Positions 18,157 to 26,656 are shown, numbered from the stretch's first letter. The stretch is 64,000 bases of DNA from Limosilactobacillus rudii (GCF_014145455.1 NZ_JACIVB010000049.1:62001-126000); one strand, 5' to 3'. Numbers and translations are program-made. Notes: a model not told the origin generated them from the sequence alone.

Positions 18157-18702
18157 ATGGATACAAGTACAAGCGTCTCACAATGGCGTGTTTTTTGGAA
18201 GAGTGTCTGGTATGGTATTATTGCCGGAATGATCTCTGGAATGGTAAAAATTGGGTGGGAAAAGATTTTGCCACCACGGACACTGGCACGGGATGCGACT
18301 AACCCGCCACAACAGATGCTTCAACAATTAGGAGCTTCACCACGCCTTACGCATGCTTATGTATACTATTCCACGGATCAAAAGGTTTTCTGGGTTGCAC
18401 TTATTTTGCATTTTAGTTTTTCAATTTTCTTTGCATGGTTATTAATTTACATGGCTCAATTTAATAAGACTAAGTGGATTGCCATGTGGCATGGTGTGCT
18501 TTACGGGATCCTGATTTGGGTATTATGGCACCTTATTATCATGCCAATTTGTGGAACGACGCCGGCACCATGGAATATGCCATTTGATGAACATTTTTCC
18601 GAGTTCTTTGGTCATATCGTCTGGTCCTGGTCAATTGTGGCGGTTGCTTACTTCTTGATCGGCACTCAACACGTAAAGACCCTGACAAATAAATACTTAT
18701 AA
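18157..18702 (+). CDS. YagU family (DUF1440) membrane protein, copy 1
   Basis: 181-residue membrane protein with about four helices. It carries the YagU-type segments GMVKIGWEKILPPRT, ATNPPQQMLQQLG and PAPWNMPFDEHFSEFFGH. YagU of Escherichia coli has been linked to acid resistance, so a role in acid tolerance is possible but not shown. A second member is encoded at 58805. The start has GAGAGGAGA upstream. Monocistronic. Confidence 0.8.
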   Translation: MDTSTSVSQWRVFWKSVWYGIIAGMISGMVKIGWEKILPPRTLARDATNPPQQMLQQLGASPRLTHAYVYYSTDQKVFWVALILHFSFSIFFAWLLIYMAQFNKTKWIAMWHGVLYGILIWVLWHLIIMPICGTTPAPWNMPFDEHFSEFFGHIVWSWSIVAVAYFLIGTQHVKTLTNKYL

Positions 18703-18821
18703 AATGAAATCAAGTAGCTGCGTTTGATAAGTAGTTGCTTGATTTTTTACTTTGACTATTTGTTCACATTAAATATAATAATAAGTGGAGAGAGAATATA
18801 CCATGATAGGAGGAACTGATA

Positions 18822-19097
18822 ATGTCATTAATGCGTAATACTTCCGAGATTAGCAAGACAGACGCACAGGTTTACCTGGTTACTTTGATTCGCGAAAGCG
18901 CTGATATGCCACAATATATCGATCACATGATTTATGAAACCCAAGCAGGTGGTCAAAAATTTATGAGTCGGTTGGTTGAAGCATTTTCACGTGCAGGCTA
19001 CCGCCAAAAGAAGGTTAGTGATGATGAATATCTTCTCAATAATGGGCTTGATAAGATTACACTAACTGGTGAAGTACAAGATATTTACAAAGATTAA
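18822..19097 (+). CDS. Conserved small protein, unknown
   Basis: 91-residue soluble protein with no recognised motif. AGGAGG is well placed before the ATG, and a terminator follows (19104-19135), so expression as a single gene is likely. The C-terminal part has a mixed helix/strand character (AFSRAGYRQKKVSDDEYLL). Function unknown. Confidence 0.6.
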   Translation: MSLMRNTSEISKTDAQVYLVTLIRESADMPQYIDHMIYETQAGGQKFMSRLVEAFSRAGYRQKKVSDDEYLLNNGLDKITLTGEVQDIYKD

Positions 19098-19103
19098 TAA
19101 AAA

Positions 19104-19135
19104 GCCGTGAAGCTGAATGCCTCACGGTTATTTTT
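19104..19135 (+). terminator. Terminator after 18822 gene
   Basis: GCCGTGA (19104-19110) pairs with TCACGGT (19122-19128) and is followed by a T-rich tail. It may serve the convergent DUF805 gene as well. Confidence 0.65.
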
Positions 19136-19625
19136 AGTTTTCATTCCGTAATGATGGAACTTGAATATCATTATCGTAATTAGGACTCCACCAACCACGC
19201 TTGCTTAAGTAACCAGATGGTAGGCAGTAGAGGACCAGTTGGATAATTTCGACAACTGCTAATAATGAATTCATAAGACCGCTTTCCTCACTACTGAAAA
19301 TGATTGAGAGTAGCCAAAAGACTAACACAGCCCAACCGCTCAAACCAATATCCCGAAAACGACGGATGCTAATCGCAATCCCAGGGAAAATGTTTGCAAT
19401 CGTAAATACTCCCATAACGAAAAGAAGAAACATTACTAGCCAAGCACCATTAGCGTAGCCATTCATAATTGAAGTAACTGATGCATAACCAACAATGGCT
19501 AACAATAAGTACAGAATAAGATAAATAATTACATTAACTAATACTGGCCACCAAAAGTCCGCCCGTGACGAGGTTGAGCGGTACTTAAAGGCGTTTTGCC
19601 AGTAGTATTTATAAGCTTTGAACAA
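19134..19625 (-). CDS. DUF805 family membrane protein
   Basis: 163 residues with about four membrane helices. It begins with a soluble patch FKAYKYYWQNAFKYRSTSSRADFWW, and the motif SIRRFRDIGLSGWAVL in the middle is diagnostic for DUF805. The start is a TTG at 19623-19625 with GAGGAGGAGA just upstream. Function of the family is unknown; it is common in lactic acid bacteria. Confidence 0.8.
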   Translation of the reverse strand: MFKAYKYYWQNAFKYRSTSSRADFWWPVLVNVIIYLILYLLLAIVGYASVTSIMNGYANGAWLVMFLLFVMGVFTIANIFPGIAISIRRFRDIGLSGWAVLVFWLLSIIFSSEESGLMNSLLAVVEIIQLVLYCLPSGYLSKRGWWSPNYDNDIQVPSLRNEN

Positions 19626-19719
19626 AATAATCTCCTCCTCAAAAGTAGTTCAAGGTAGATTATAGCATTATTGGAGGAGAGAAAAAATTGGCTGTTGATA
19701 TAAAAGAGTTTTACCTACA

Positions 19720-19749
19720 TTGCGCGTGGGGGATATTTTTTCTTATAAT
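19720..19749 (+). promoter_or_regulatory. Remnant promoter of the type I restriction operon
   Basis: TTGCGC (19720-19725), 18-base spacer, TATAAT (19744-19749), upstream of the hsdM remnant. It may still drive the downstream membrane-protein gene at 20304. Confidence 0.45.
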
Positions 19750-19814
19750 AAATAGTTCTTTAGTAAGTAAGATTACTTGCAAAAATTATTGAAAGTATAT
19801 AAGGAGTTTTAATA

Positions 19815-20103
19815 TTGGCAACCAAATCAAAAGAATTAAAAATTGAAGATAAACTATGGAAAGTCGCGGATGCATCTGAATACCGAAACGTTGTATTAGG
19901 ATTGATCTTTCTTAAATATGCGTTTGACTCATTTGAGGAATATAGAAAAATTTTTAAAATCAGAATTTCCTGAAGATCCAGATGAGTACCATGGAGAAAA
20001 TATTTTATGGGTTCCGCAAGAATCGCGGTGGTCAAGAATTGAACATGTAGCTAAAATTCCGTAATTGGTGAGGTTATTGATGATGCAATGACTGCCATTG
20101 AAA
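19815..20103 (+). pseudogene. hsdM: Type I restriction-modification HsdM, N-terminal remnant
   Basis: A TTG start with AAGGAG upstream opens [22 protein letters not shown] and [18 protein letters not shown], which match the start of type I methyltransferase subunits. About seven residues usually present between LWKAAD and ASEY are missing. A frameshift after FEEYRK leads to a stop at TGA, but the next frame resumes HsdM-like sequence (EDPDEYHGENILWVPQESRW), and a second shift restores IGEVIDDAMTAIE. The catalytic methyltransferase motifs are absent, so the gene is dead. It is joined directly to the hsdR tail. Confidence 0.85.
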
Positions 20104-20292
20104 GCTGAGTTAGTGAAGACTGTTAAAGAACAAGCTGGTGTTGATTGGGAAAGAAAAAGCAATGTTCAAGCCAAAATGCGGGTTGCAGTTAAGCACCTTT
20201 TACGCAAGTATGGTTATCCACCTGACATCGCACCCGAGGCTATTAAGACTGTCGTTAAACAAGCAGAGCAAATGGCCTCACAAGAAAACTAA
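20098..20292 (+). pseudogene. hsdR: Type I restriction HsdR, C-terminal remnant
   Basis: An open stretch of 64 codons reads KAELVKTVKEQAGVDW, then KMRVAVKHLLRKYGYPPD and AIKTVVKQAEQMA. This matches the extreme C-terminus of type I HsdR endonuclease subunits. There is no ribosome site or plausible start, and the nuclease and helicase domains are gone. The piece follows the hsdM remnant with no gap, so a single large deletion must have removed most of hsdM, hsdS and most of hsdR. Confidence 0.8.
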
Positions 20293-20303
20293 GGAGGATT
20301 GCA

Positions 20304-20954
20304 ATGAGGGGAGATTATCGCGGTAAGCATGGCGATACTCGCAGAGATAGACGATTTTTTAGTGTTCTTAGATTAAAGTGGACAAATATGTCACAAATTG
20401 ATCGAATAATTAATGGTGCTTTAGGAATTGTAATTCTTGCACTTTTAGTAAGTGTTGTTATTTTATTTAGTCAGCACAACAATTCAAGCACAAAGAACGT
20501 AGCAAGTAGTCATAGCAATATGTCAATGAGTGCCTCTAAGAAAAGAAATCATCAATCCTCCTTTAAAGAGAATGATGATTCTAGGGTAGTTAGTGATACG
20601 ATGGAAAGTAAAACAAATCAGGAAGCAGAAGAAAATATAAGTAATGATGATAGCTCAACATTAGCTAGTGAGAGTGATAAAAATAAAGGGCGCGTGAATC
20701 ATGGAGAAGTTTCTGAGGGAATGGATGCAGAATATCGCATGGCACGACAAGCTGGGATTGTTACTGGCGACTGGAGTACGGAGAGTATTCATGACTTTTA
20801 TAACAATGTCCAGGATAATAATGATGGTTCTTTCACATATAATGGAAAGACTGTATATGTTCAGAAAACGTATCAAGGTAATCCAAATGGGATAGAATAT
20901 AATGGATCAACATATACTGATCCTGATCGCTATACCGTTACAACTGATCAGTAG
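20304..20954 (+). CDS. Single-pass membrane protein with Ser/Asn-rich linker, unknown
   Basis: 216 residues behind a strong AAGGAGG. A basic cytoplasmic N-terminus is followed by one membrane helix (about 37-55), a long low-complexity Ser/Asn/Glu linker (57-130) and a compact exported C-terminal part (about 140-216) with YNGKTVYVQKTYQGN. An internal start at residue 29 is possible. It lies 11 bases after the hsdR remnant, so it probably uses the old restriction-operon promoter. Its 3' end overlaps that of the convergent HigA-like gene by 17 bases. Function unknown. Confidence 0.6.
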   Translation: MRGDYRGKHGDTRRDRRFFSVLRLKWTNMSQIDRIINGALGIVILALLVSVVILFSQHNNSSTKNVASSHSNMSMSASKKRNHQSSFKENDDSRVVSDTMESKTNQEAEENISNDDSSTLASESDKNKGRVNHGEVSEGMDAEYRMARQAGIVTGDWSTESIHDFYNNVQDNNDGSFTYNGKTVYVQKTYQGNPNGIEYNGSTYTDPDRYTVTTDQ

Positions 20955-21192
20955 TTTTCCGTCTAATAATATCCTCTTGTAATTTTAAGAAATAGTTTCT
21001 TGAAACGCCGAATAGTCTTCCAAGGCGAGCTGATAAATCAGGAGTAATTACAAGGTTGTCTTGTAAAATACTTTTTACTTTGTCGGTAGGAATATTTAAT
21101 TTTGTAGCAAGGGAATCCTCTGAAATTCCGAGTGGCTTCATAAATTCATCTGTTAAGACTTCACCGATTTTTGTAGTAGGTATCTTCCTCAT
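20938..21192 (-). CDS. Orphan HigA/VapI-type antitoxin-like XRE protein
   Basis: 84 residues from an ATG at 21190-21192 behind AAGGAGG. The sequence KIGEVLTDEFMKPLGISEDSLATKLNIP and the later VITPDLSARLGRLFGVSRNYFLKLQ are typical of the HigA branch of XRE helix-turn-helix antitoxins. The cognate HigB toxin normally lies just upstream in the same direction. Nothing of that kind is encoded at 21193-21370, so this is an orphan or a remnant of a lost toxin-antitoxin pair. The last codons overlap the end of the gene at 20304. Confidence 0.8.
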   Translation of the reverse strand: MRKIPTTKIGEVLTDEFMKPLGISEDSLATKLNIPTDKVKSILQDNLVITPDLSARLGRLFGVSRNYFLKLQEDIIRRKTTDQL

Positions 21193-21310
21193 GTTTAAGC
21201 CTCCTTGCATGTTATTAGTAATAGTTTAGCATATTGGGTGGTAAGGATAGGATTATGATGGAGATATTAGAGGCTAATAAAAATATTAGTGACAAAGATC
21301 AAATCATTCC

Positions 21311-21339
21311 TTTAGTAGTTATCTTGAAAGCGTTATAAT
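21311..21339 (+). promoter_or_regulatory. Promoter of the 37-residue peptide gene
   Basis: TTTAGT (21311-21316), 17-base spacer, TATAAT (21334-21339), 32 bases before the ATG at 21371. Confidence 0.55.
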
Positions 21340-21370
21340 TAAAGTAACTAAAATAAAAGGGGCGATTAAT

Positions 21371-21484
21371 ATGAAGTGTCCATGTTGTAATTTATCCAAA
21401 AATCAAAAGATCGTTCTCGTTGCTTTAGTGGCTGGAGCGTTAATTTGGCCGTTAGTACTGATGTGTAAATTAATGAAGAAATAG
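21371..21484 (+). CDS. 37-residue membrane peptide with CPCC and GALIWP motifs
   Basis: ATG 21371 to TAG 21482-21484, with AAGGGGCG 8 bases upstream, its own promoter (21311-21339) and a terminator after it. The peptide starts MKCPCCNLSKNQK, has a hydrophobic helix VLVALVAGALIWPLVLM and ends in CKLMKK. The LV-x-GA-x-x-WP core is shared with the 45-residue peptide at 26818, and the two genes also share downstream bases. Probably a small membrane peptide; function unknown, with toxin or signalling roles only speculative. Confidence 0.55.
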   Translation: MKCPCCNLSKNQKIVLVALVAGALIWPLVLMCKLMKK

Positions 21485-21493
21485 AATTAAAAG

Positions 21494-21517
21494 GGATCAC
21501 TTGCGAGTGGTTCTTTT
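21494..21517 (+). terminator. Terminator after the 37-residue peptide
   Basis: GGATCACT pairs with AGTGGTTC across a TGCG loop (G-U pairs allowed), followed by six T. Confidence 0.7.
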
Positions 21518-21549
21518 TTAGTTAGAAATAGAAGCAAAAACTTATTAAG

Positions 21550-21596
21550 AAACAGGTTTATAGTCACAGTAAAATCGTGAACTATAAGCCTGTTTT
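21550..21596 (-). terminator. Terminator after the Rpn-family gene
   Basis: A long inverted repeat AAACAGGTTTATAGT (from 21550) with ACTATAAGCCTGTTT (to 21595), just past the end of the gene at 21609. Confidence 0.7.
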
Positions 21597-21608
21597 GCTA
21601 TTAAAAGA

Positions 21609-22505
21609 TTATTCCTTTGCATCTATTAGATACTTTGCTGCTTGTTCATCAGTTAACGCATATTGCTTTTTTAACTCTTTCATAATGGTATCTTGGGCAA
21701 TATTTAAATCGCGTAATGAACTGATGAGTCGTTTGATTCCTAATGCATTTTCTTGTTTGACACCTTGTTCGATGCCTTCTTCTATTCCTTGTTGAAGTCC
21801 TTCTTTATGACCTTTAATAGTTGCTTCTTCTAAACGGCGTTGTTGATCCATTTCATATATTGAGAGTCGCATATATTCTGCCCTCCATTTTCGATTGTGC
21901 TTGATGTGTTCCAACCTTTTCTTTAATTTTACGACAAACTCATCGTGCTCATCAACATCCCGTTTGGCGATTATGTCAAGGAATGTTTGCATTTTTTGAT
22001 CAACATTATGTTTTATTGAAGTAATATTAAACAAAATATCGGTTTGTCCGTCATCAATAATCTTTTCTGGAATATTGTCAATATGCTTATGAAGGGTATA
22101 ACGTTGTAATCCCAGTCCAAACGGGTCAAAATTATAAAAGAAAATAACGTATGAATCGTCAACATGATCGTAAGTCCTGCCTTTTTCATATGATTCAATT
22201 GTACTTGCGGTTTGGTAGTAGCGAATGCGTTTTGCAATATTATGCTCGTCGACAACCTGCATTTCAATATCATAGTGATTGCCATTTATATCGGTAGTAT
22301 AGATGTCAAAACGAACAGCGTGAGCATCTGGAGCAATCGTAATTTCCTGCTGAGCATTAGGAAATTCAATTTCTTCAATATGAAGGTGCGGTAAGATCCG
22401 CCGCAACACTTCTAAACAGATATCATGATCAGTCATGACGCGGTTAAAAATATAGTCATCAGTAAGGTCTGCATCTTCCCATTTAGGACGGATGTGGTAG
22501 GACAT
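21609..22505 (-). CDS. Rpn-family / PD-(D/E)XK nuclease family protein
   Basis: 298 residues from an ATG at 22503-22505 behind AAGGAGA. It matches the Rpn recombination-promoting nuclease / PF12784 group: N-terminal TDDYIFNRVMTD, core strand VRFDIYTTDINGNHYDIEMQ supplying the Asp and Glu-x-Gln of a PD-(D/E)XK site, and ASTIESYEKGRTY. The C-terminus ends in a charged repeat (HKEGLQQGIEEGIEQGVKQ) typical of the family. Often annotated as transposase, but it is better seen as a chromosomal nuclease. It is divergent from the PLD/ATPase module and shares its control region. Confidence 0.85.
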   Translation of the reverse strand: MSYHIRPKWEDADLTDDYIFNRVMTDHDICLEVLRRILPHLHIEEIEFPNAQQEITIAPDAHAVRFDIYTTDINGNHYDIEMQVVDEHNIAKRIRYYQTASTIESYEKGRTYDHVDDSYVIFFYNFDPFGLGLQRYTLHKHIDNIPEKIIDDGQTDILFNITSIKHNVDQKMQTFLDIIAKRDVDEHDEFVVKLKKRLEHIKHNRKWRAEYMRLSIYEMDQQRRLEEATIKGHKEGLQQGIEEGIEQGVKQENALGIKRLISSLRDLNIAQDTIMKELKKQYALTDEQAAKYLIDAKE

Positions 22506-22604
22506 AATGTAGTTCTCCTTAAAAATATATTTTTGGATTTCTCCTCTAATTATATATACGTAAAAAATCTTCTTTTGCATTTTTTAAATTCCAATCTACC
22601 CATT

Positions 22605-22625
22605 CGAACAAATGTTTGATATAAT
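22605..22625 (+). promoter_or_regulatory. LexA-like box abutting -10 of the PLD/ATPase module
   Basis: CGAACAAATGTTTG (22605-22618) has the CGAAC-N4-GTTYG form of Gram-positive LexA boxes. Two bases later comes a perfect TATAAT (22620-22625); no good -35 is visible. A repressor bound here would block the promoter. The same motif type occurs at parE (346-359). SOS control of the module is inferred. Confidence 0.6.
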
Positions 22626-22668
22626 AAATTTGGTACCAATAGCGCGCAATAAATAATGGGAGGATAAT

Positions 22669-24342
22669 ATGTCGCGGGGAATCCGAATGAACGTCTTTGC
22701 TAATAAGGCGATGCTTAACAAAGCAAAGAAAGAGTTATCAGAGCACGCAAAAAATTCAAAGTCGCATAAGCAAGAATTAATACAGAAGTATCAGCAACAG
22801 GCAAAGCACTTATCTTCCAAACCAGCCACATCAAAGAAAAAGCAGGATAATAACGAAATTCAAAAGTTGCGTCAACAAGTTAGAAAAATGCACCAACAGC
22901 AACAAAAACTCTCGGCAGAGAAAGCAAAAATAAAGCAGCAGGCAACTAAACAAATTCGCAAACTAAAGCACGATAACCGTAATTTACGTCAACAGATACA
23001 TGATAACCAGCAAAAACTTGATGACCAGCAGATTCAAAATGATAAAGCGGCAACTAAATTAATGGGCGAATATATCGAGATTGCTAGTTGGTTAAGACTA
23101 TTTGAAGACCTTGATATTGATCCATTTAATGGTAAAACAGTCCAATACCAGCTGCAAGATCAGTACCAACAAATGATGAGCAGCCAAATAATAATGTTTA
23201 AAATTCTTCAATTAGCTTGGAGTAAGGCGGCATCATTAAAAGATCGTGCACGTCAGTATAATCATGTGCATCGTCAACTTGATCTAGCAAATAAGCAATT
23301 AGTAAAGTTACAAGCGGCGTATCAGCATCAGGCAGATAAGGCAAGGGCAGATAAACGTAAACTTCACCAAGCATTGCAGGATGCGCAAATTGAGAATGAA
23401 CGACTACGTAACCGTTATGTAAATGGTACAAAATTAGATAATGCTTTTCACATTATGTTTGACCAGCTAAGTGCGCAAACTGTTCAACAGTATGGACAGC
23501 TAGCACCATTGATAAAACAGGTTATGGCAACGTTTAGTAAGATAACGATCAAGAAGGATTCGCCATTTATTTATGGATACTACTACCAGCGTGACTTGAA
23601 ATCTTATATTGGTGACAAGGATGGTAATCATCTTCAAAGCATCCGGATGGACGGTATTTCCACGCAAAAAATAATCGATTTAAAAGATGGGACGGCAATT
23701 AAGGTCCAACGGGTAGATAAGGATCATTATTATTTGGTAAATACGATGCCGTGGGTAAATCAATTATTCCAGTATTTAACTGATAATGGTGCCTTTCAGC
23801 CTAATAAGCTAGTTCCAACGACTGGGACAGTTAAACTAAGTAAGTTGTTAAGTGATAAGCCGGCAGCAAGTTCCCCAAAAGAACGGTCACAGCCTAGAGT
23901 CATAATGGGGGAAATAGTATCATTAACTAACACAAAGATAACTACACAAATTCGGGTAATGAAATATGTATCACCAAAGTCAGTGAAAATTGTGTCAGCA
24001 GATAAAGTGGAAATTATTAACCCCGATAAGATAGCCTGGCTGTACTCAAAGAATGTTCTTTTAGTGGGTAATAAGAAGGTTAATCCAATGGTTATCCAGT
24101 TACGTAAATATGTGAACTTGTCGGTGATGGATGCATATGAGGATTCATTGGAATTAATATTTACCAAAATGCAAGCAGCAGATTATGTGTTTATTTTATT
24201 AGGTTCGGTGCCGCATGCGTTAACCGACTATTTGAAACATCACCAAGAATTAGGGCAAAAGGTCGAATATTTTTACCGTGCTAATGCTAACGAAGGAGTT
24301 CGTCGGTTAAACTACCTGTATATGAATAGGGATATGCTATAA
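22669..24342 (+). CDS. Coiled-coil protein with DUF2325-like C-terminal domain
   Basis: 557 residues behind GGGAGGATA. Residues 10-130 and about 190-250 are long Lys/Gln-rich coiled coils; a globular middle (about 255-400) contains SPFIYGYYYQRDL and DGTAIKVQRVDKDHYYLV. The last 100 residues (NVLLVGNKKVNPM, AADYVFILLGSVPHALTDYLKHH, RRLNYLYMNRD) resemble the DUF2325 Rossmann-like fold, though the match is by eye only. It lies 39 bases upstream of the PLD/ATPase gene on the same strand. It could be the sensor or scaffold of a two-component defence module; the function is unknown. Confidence 0.6.
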   Translation: MSRGIRMNVFANKAMLNKAKKELSEHAKNSKSHKQELIQKYQQQAKHLSSKPATSKKKQDNNEIQKLRQQVRKMHQQQQKLSAEKAKIKQQATKQIRKLKHDNRNLRQQIHDNQQKLDDQQIQNDKAATKLMGEYIEIASWLRLFEDLDIDPFNGKTVQYQLQDQYQQMMSSQIIMFKILQLAWSKAASLKDRARQYNHVHRQLDLANKQLVKLQAAYQHQADKARADKRKLHQALQDAQIENERLRNRYVNGTKLDNAFHIMFDQLSAQTVQQYGQLAPLIKQVMATFSKITIKKDSPFIYGYYYQRDLKSYIGDKDGNHLQSIRMDGISTQKIIDLKDGTAIKVQRVDKDHYYLVNTMPWVNQLFQYLTDNGAFQPNKLVPTTGTVKLSKLLSDKPAASSPKERSQPRVIMGEIVSLTNTKITTQIRVMKYVSPKSVKIVSADKVEIINPDKIAWLYSKNVLLVGNKKVNPMVIQLRKYVNLSVMDAYEDSLELIFTKMQAADYVFILLGSVPHALTDYLKHHQELGQKVEYFYRANANEGVRRLNYLYMNRDML

Positions 24343-24381
24343 TCAATAGGTTAAATTGTATGAAAAGGGGGCGGAATTAAA

Positions 24382-26652
24382 ATGTTAGATATCTTAGATT
24401 ACACAAAGCAGGAATTAGTGTCGAATGCGGACTTTTGGCAATTTGCTCAGTCGCACATTGAAAAGCCGACAGAATTTAAGGGTGTATCATTTGTCTCTTC
24501 GATTAAGTTCATTGAGGAAAATCTACTGTCACGTTATGAAAAGGTGACGTTGATTTTGGGCCTGAGCGATAATGGGACAAACTCGATTGGTCAGCGGTTG
24601 GCCCAGTTAACAGACCGCAATGAATTTGTTAAGTATGGGTACCAACACCGCGATAGTGAATTTACTAAGCGAATTTTAGATGGTAGTTTAAAGCTATATT
24701 TTACTAAAAAGAATCTTATTCATACTAAAATGTATTTACTTACTAATGATAAAGATTACTTATCATTTGCCGGATCAATGAATTTAACAGAGGCGGCAGT
24801 TAATCGGAATTTAGAGCAGCTTGACTGCGATTATGGTAAGCAAACGGACAAATTATATCAATGTCATTTACAATTGTTTGAGGATAATTATAAGCAAGCT
24901 GCTACTTTCCTTGATGCAAAGCAAATGGCAGGTTTTATTAAGGCTAAAAATGAAGAGCAGTTACAAATAAACGTCTACACCAATTCTGTTGATATGATTA
25001 CAAGTAAGGAAGATGCCGATGGCGATACAGTGGTACTTGCGCCGGCAGAAGTAAAGCAGTTTAAAGACCATAATAGTTCTGATGAAGAAATGAAACAGTT
25101 ATCCGCAAAGGAGAAGTTAAGTGTTGCACAGACAGTTAAATTATTTGGTGATGCTGGACATAAAAAGCGAAACCTTGAAAATATTGGTAAGGAATTGTAT
25201 AGCTTAACCCAGGTAATAGAGCACACTTCACGAACTAATTCTGTTGAGGGTAAAATCAACCGTGAAGAAGACTTATATCCTAAACCTGTATTGTTCTATA
25301 ACAATGGTCAGCTTTTTGAATCGCCACGGGTAGGTAATAATGTTAAATCGCAAGTTCTGAAATCGGATTTAGCTGATGAACGTTTACAAAAAGAATTACA
25401 GCTTTTTAGCGATATTGCTCATGAATATGACAATTATAAAGAAGTGGGTGAAGGATGGCAGGCGTGCGATTTCATGTGTTTCTTGTTTGAAGCACCGTGG
25501 TTATGGAAGATTCGAAATATGTATGAAGCGTCAAATACAAGTAAATCACGTGAAGATGTTCCGCTTGGAGTCGCCTTAATAGGACAAGGACGAACAGGAA
25601 AGTCAACTCTTGGCAAGCGGCTTGCCGCCAAGTTAACTGGTAGTGGCAATTTCCTTGATGGGGGTGTCTTTGATTCAAAAAATTATGCGCTTGGTAAGTC
25701 AAATATTAATATGACGATTACTACTGTCTTGTCAGATTACATGTATAGTAATGGTCCGGTTAACCCAATGATGATTGATGATATTAGTCCGGATTTAACA
25801 ACGAGACCGTACTTTGACCGTTTTATTAAAGAAATTACTAATAATCGGAGTCTCACCCAGCCAATCCCATCGTTTATTTTTACAATGAATCGGTTAGAAG
25901 GGGATAGTAAGTCACAATTTTCACTAAAGCCGGAGATTATGCGCCGATTATGGTATTTGAGCTTTGAATCGACATTTTCTGGCGATGCTAATGAGAGAGA
26001 GGATAAGTTAAATAATTTATTGAGCCGTGCTAATGATAAGCTTTATCGCTATTGTCAGGTCGAATTAGCAAAATTCTTTGACGATGTATCGCCGACTACC
26101 GAGCAGTTAATTGAAAAAGATTTTCTTTATCCAATTAAATATGTTTTACGACAAGCAATGGAACAGTTTGATATGTTTGATCAAGTTAAAGGCTATTTTG
26201 CGGAAAATTATGACTATTCTTTATTTGTGGGGAGAAATGACTGGACGATGTTGATTAACCAGGCTAAGATTGGTAGCGATTTGACGTTTATTAAACAAGA
26301 TGGAAGATTGAAGGCACAAATTAACAAGCAGCTTTTCAATAAAGTTTCTGATAATACTGCCCGTAATAACGGATCAATGATGATGGACCGTTATTTTCAA
26401 TATTTACCCCGAAAATACCGTATTAGCTATCAACATACAAGTACCGGTTTTATCGTTGATGTGCAGAATTTTGATCAGTGGTTAAATAGTGACACACTTG
26501 AGCAGCGATATAATGGTAGCGCAGATGCAAAGAATGCTCGTGATATTGATAATCAAGTTAAGTTAACCGAGGCAATAACCCAATTAACTGAAGCTACAAA
26601 GGAAAAGAATAAGCGTCATCATTTATTTGGCTGGTTTAAGAATAGAGGTTGA
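24382..26652 (+). CDS. PLD-like nuclease fused to a P-loop ATPase
   Basis: 756 residues behind AAAAGGGGGCGG. Residues 30-175 form a phospholipase-D-like domain with one HKD motif: H114 and K116, then G131-S132-x-N134; the usual Asp after HxK is Thr121. A linker (180-340) leads to a P-loop ATPase: Walker A GQGRTGKST with K407-S408, Walker B-like MMIDD (D466-D467), a sensor-like Asn503 in FIFTMN, and candidate arginine fingers R521-R522, resembling SF3 helicases. The C-terminus is uncharacterised and ends in a charged tail. Domain fusions of this type occur in antiviral systems. Neighbouring genes and the LexA-like promoter support such a role, but it is inference. Confidence 0.7.
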   Translation: MLDILDYTKQELVSNADFWQFAQSHIEKPTEFKGVSFVSSIKFIEENLLSRYEKVTLILGLSDNGTNSIGQRLAQLTDRNEFVKYGYQHRDSEFTKRILDGSLKLYFTKKNLIHTKMYLLTNDKDYLSFAGSMNLTEAAVNRNLEQLDCDYGKQTDKLYQCHLQLFEDNYKQAATFLDAKQMAGFIKAKNEEQLQINVYTNSVDMITSKEDADGDTVVLAPAEVKQFKDHNSSDEEMKQLSAKEKLSVAQTVKLFGDAGHKKRNLENIGKELYSLTQVIEHTSRTNSVEGKINREEDLYPKPVLFYNNGQLFESPRVGNNVKSQVLKSDLADERLQKELQLFSDIAHEYDNYKEVGEGWQACDFMCFLFEAPWLWKIRNMYEASNTSKSREDVPLGVALIGQGRTGKSTLGKRLAAKLTGSGNFLDGGVFDSKNYALGKSNINMTITTVLSDYMYSNGPVNPMMIDDISPDLTTRPYFDRFIKEITNNRSLTQPIPSFIFTMNRLEGDSKSQFSLKPEIMRRLWYLSFESTFSGDANEREDKLNNLLSRANDKLYRYCQVELAKFFDDVSPTTEQLIEKDFLYPIKYVLRQAMEQFDMFDQVKGYFAENYDYSLFVGRNDWTMLINQAKIGSDLTFIKQDGRLKAQINKQLFNKVSDNTARNNGSMMMDRYFQYLPRKYRISYQHTSTGFIVDVQNFDQWLNSDTLEQRYNGSADAKNARDIDNQVKLTEAITQLTEATKEKNKRHHLFGWFKNRG

Positions 26653-26656
26653 TTGG

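Noticed and set aside
19760-20035. 91-codon minus-strand frame over the restriction scar
   Set aside because: It lies opposite clear HsdM remnants and has no ribosome site.
20098-20292. Open frame of 64 codons as an intact small gene
   Set aside because: The sequence is the C-terminus of HsdR and has no start signal, so it is a remnant.
21609-22505. Calling the Rpn-family gene a mobile element
   Set aside because: No terminal inverted repeats or target duplications are visible and the family is now seen as nucleases rather than true transposases.
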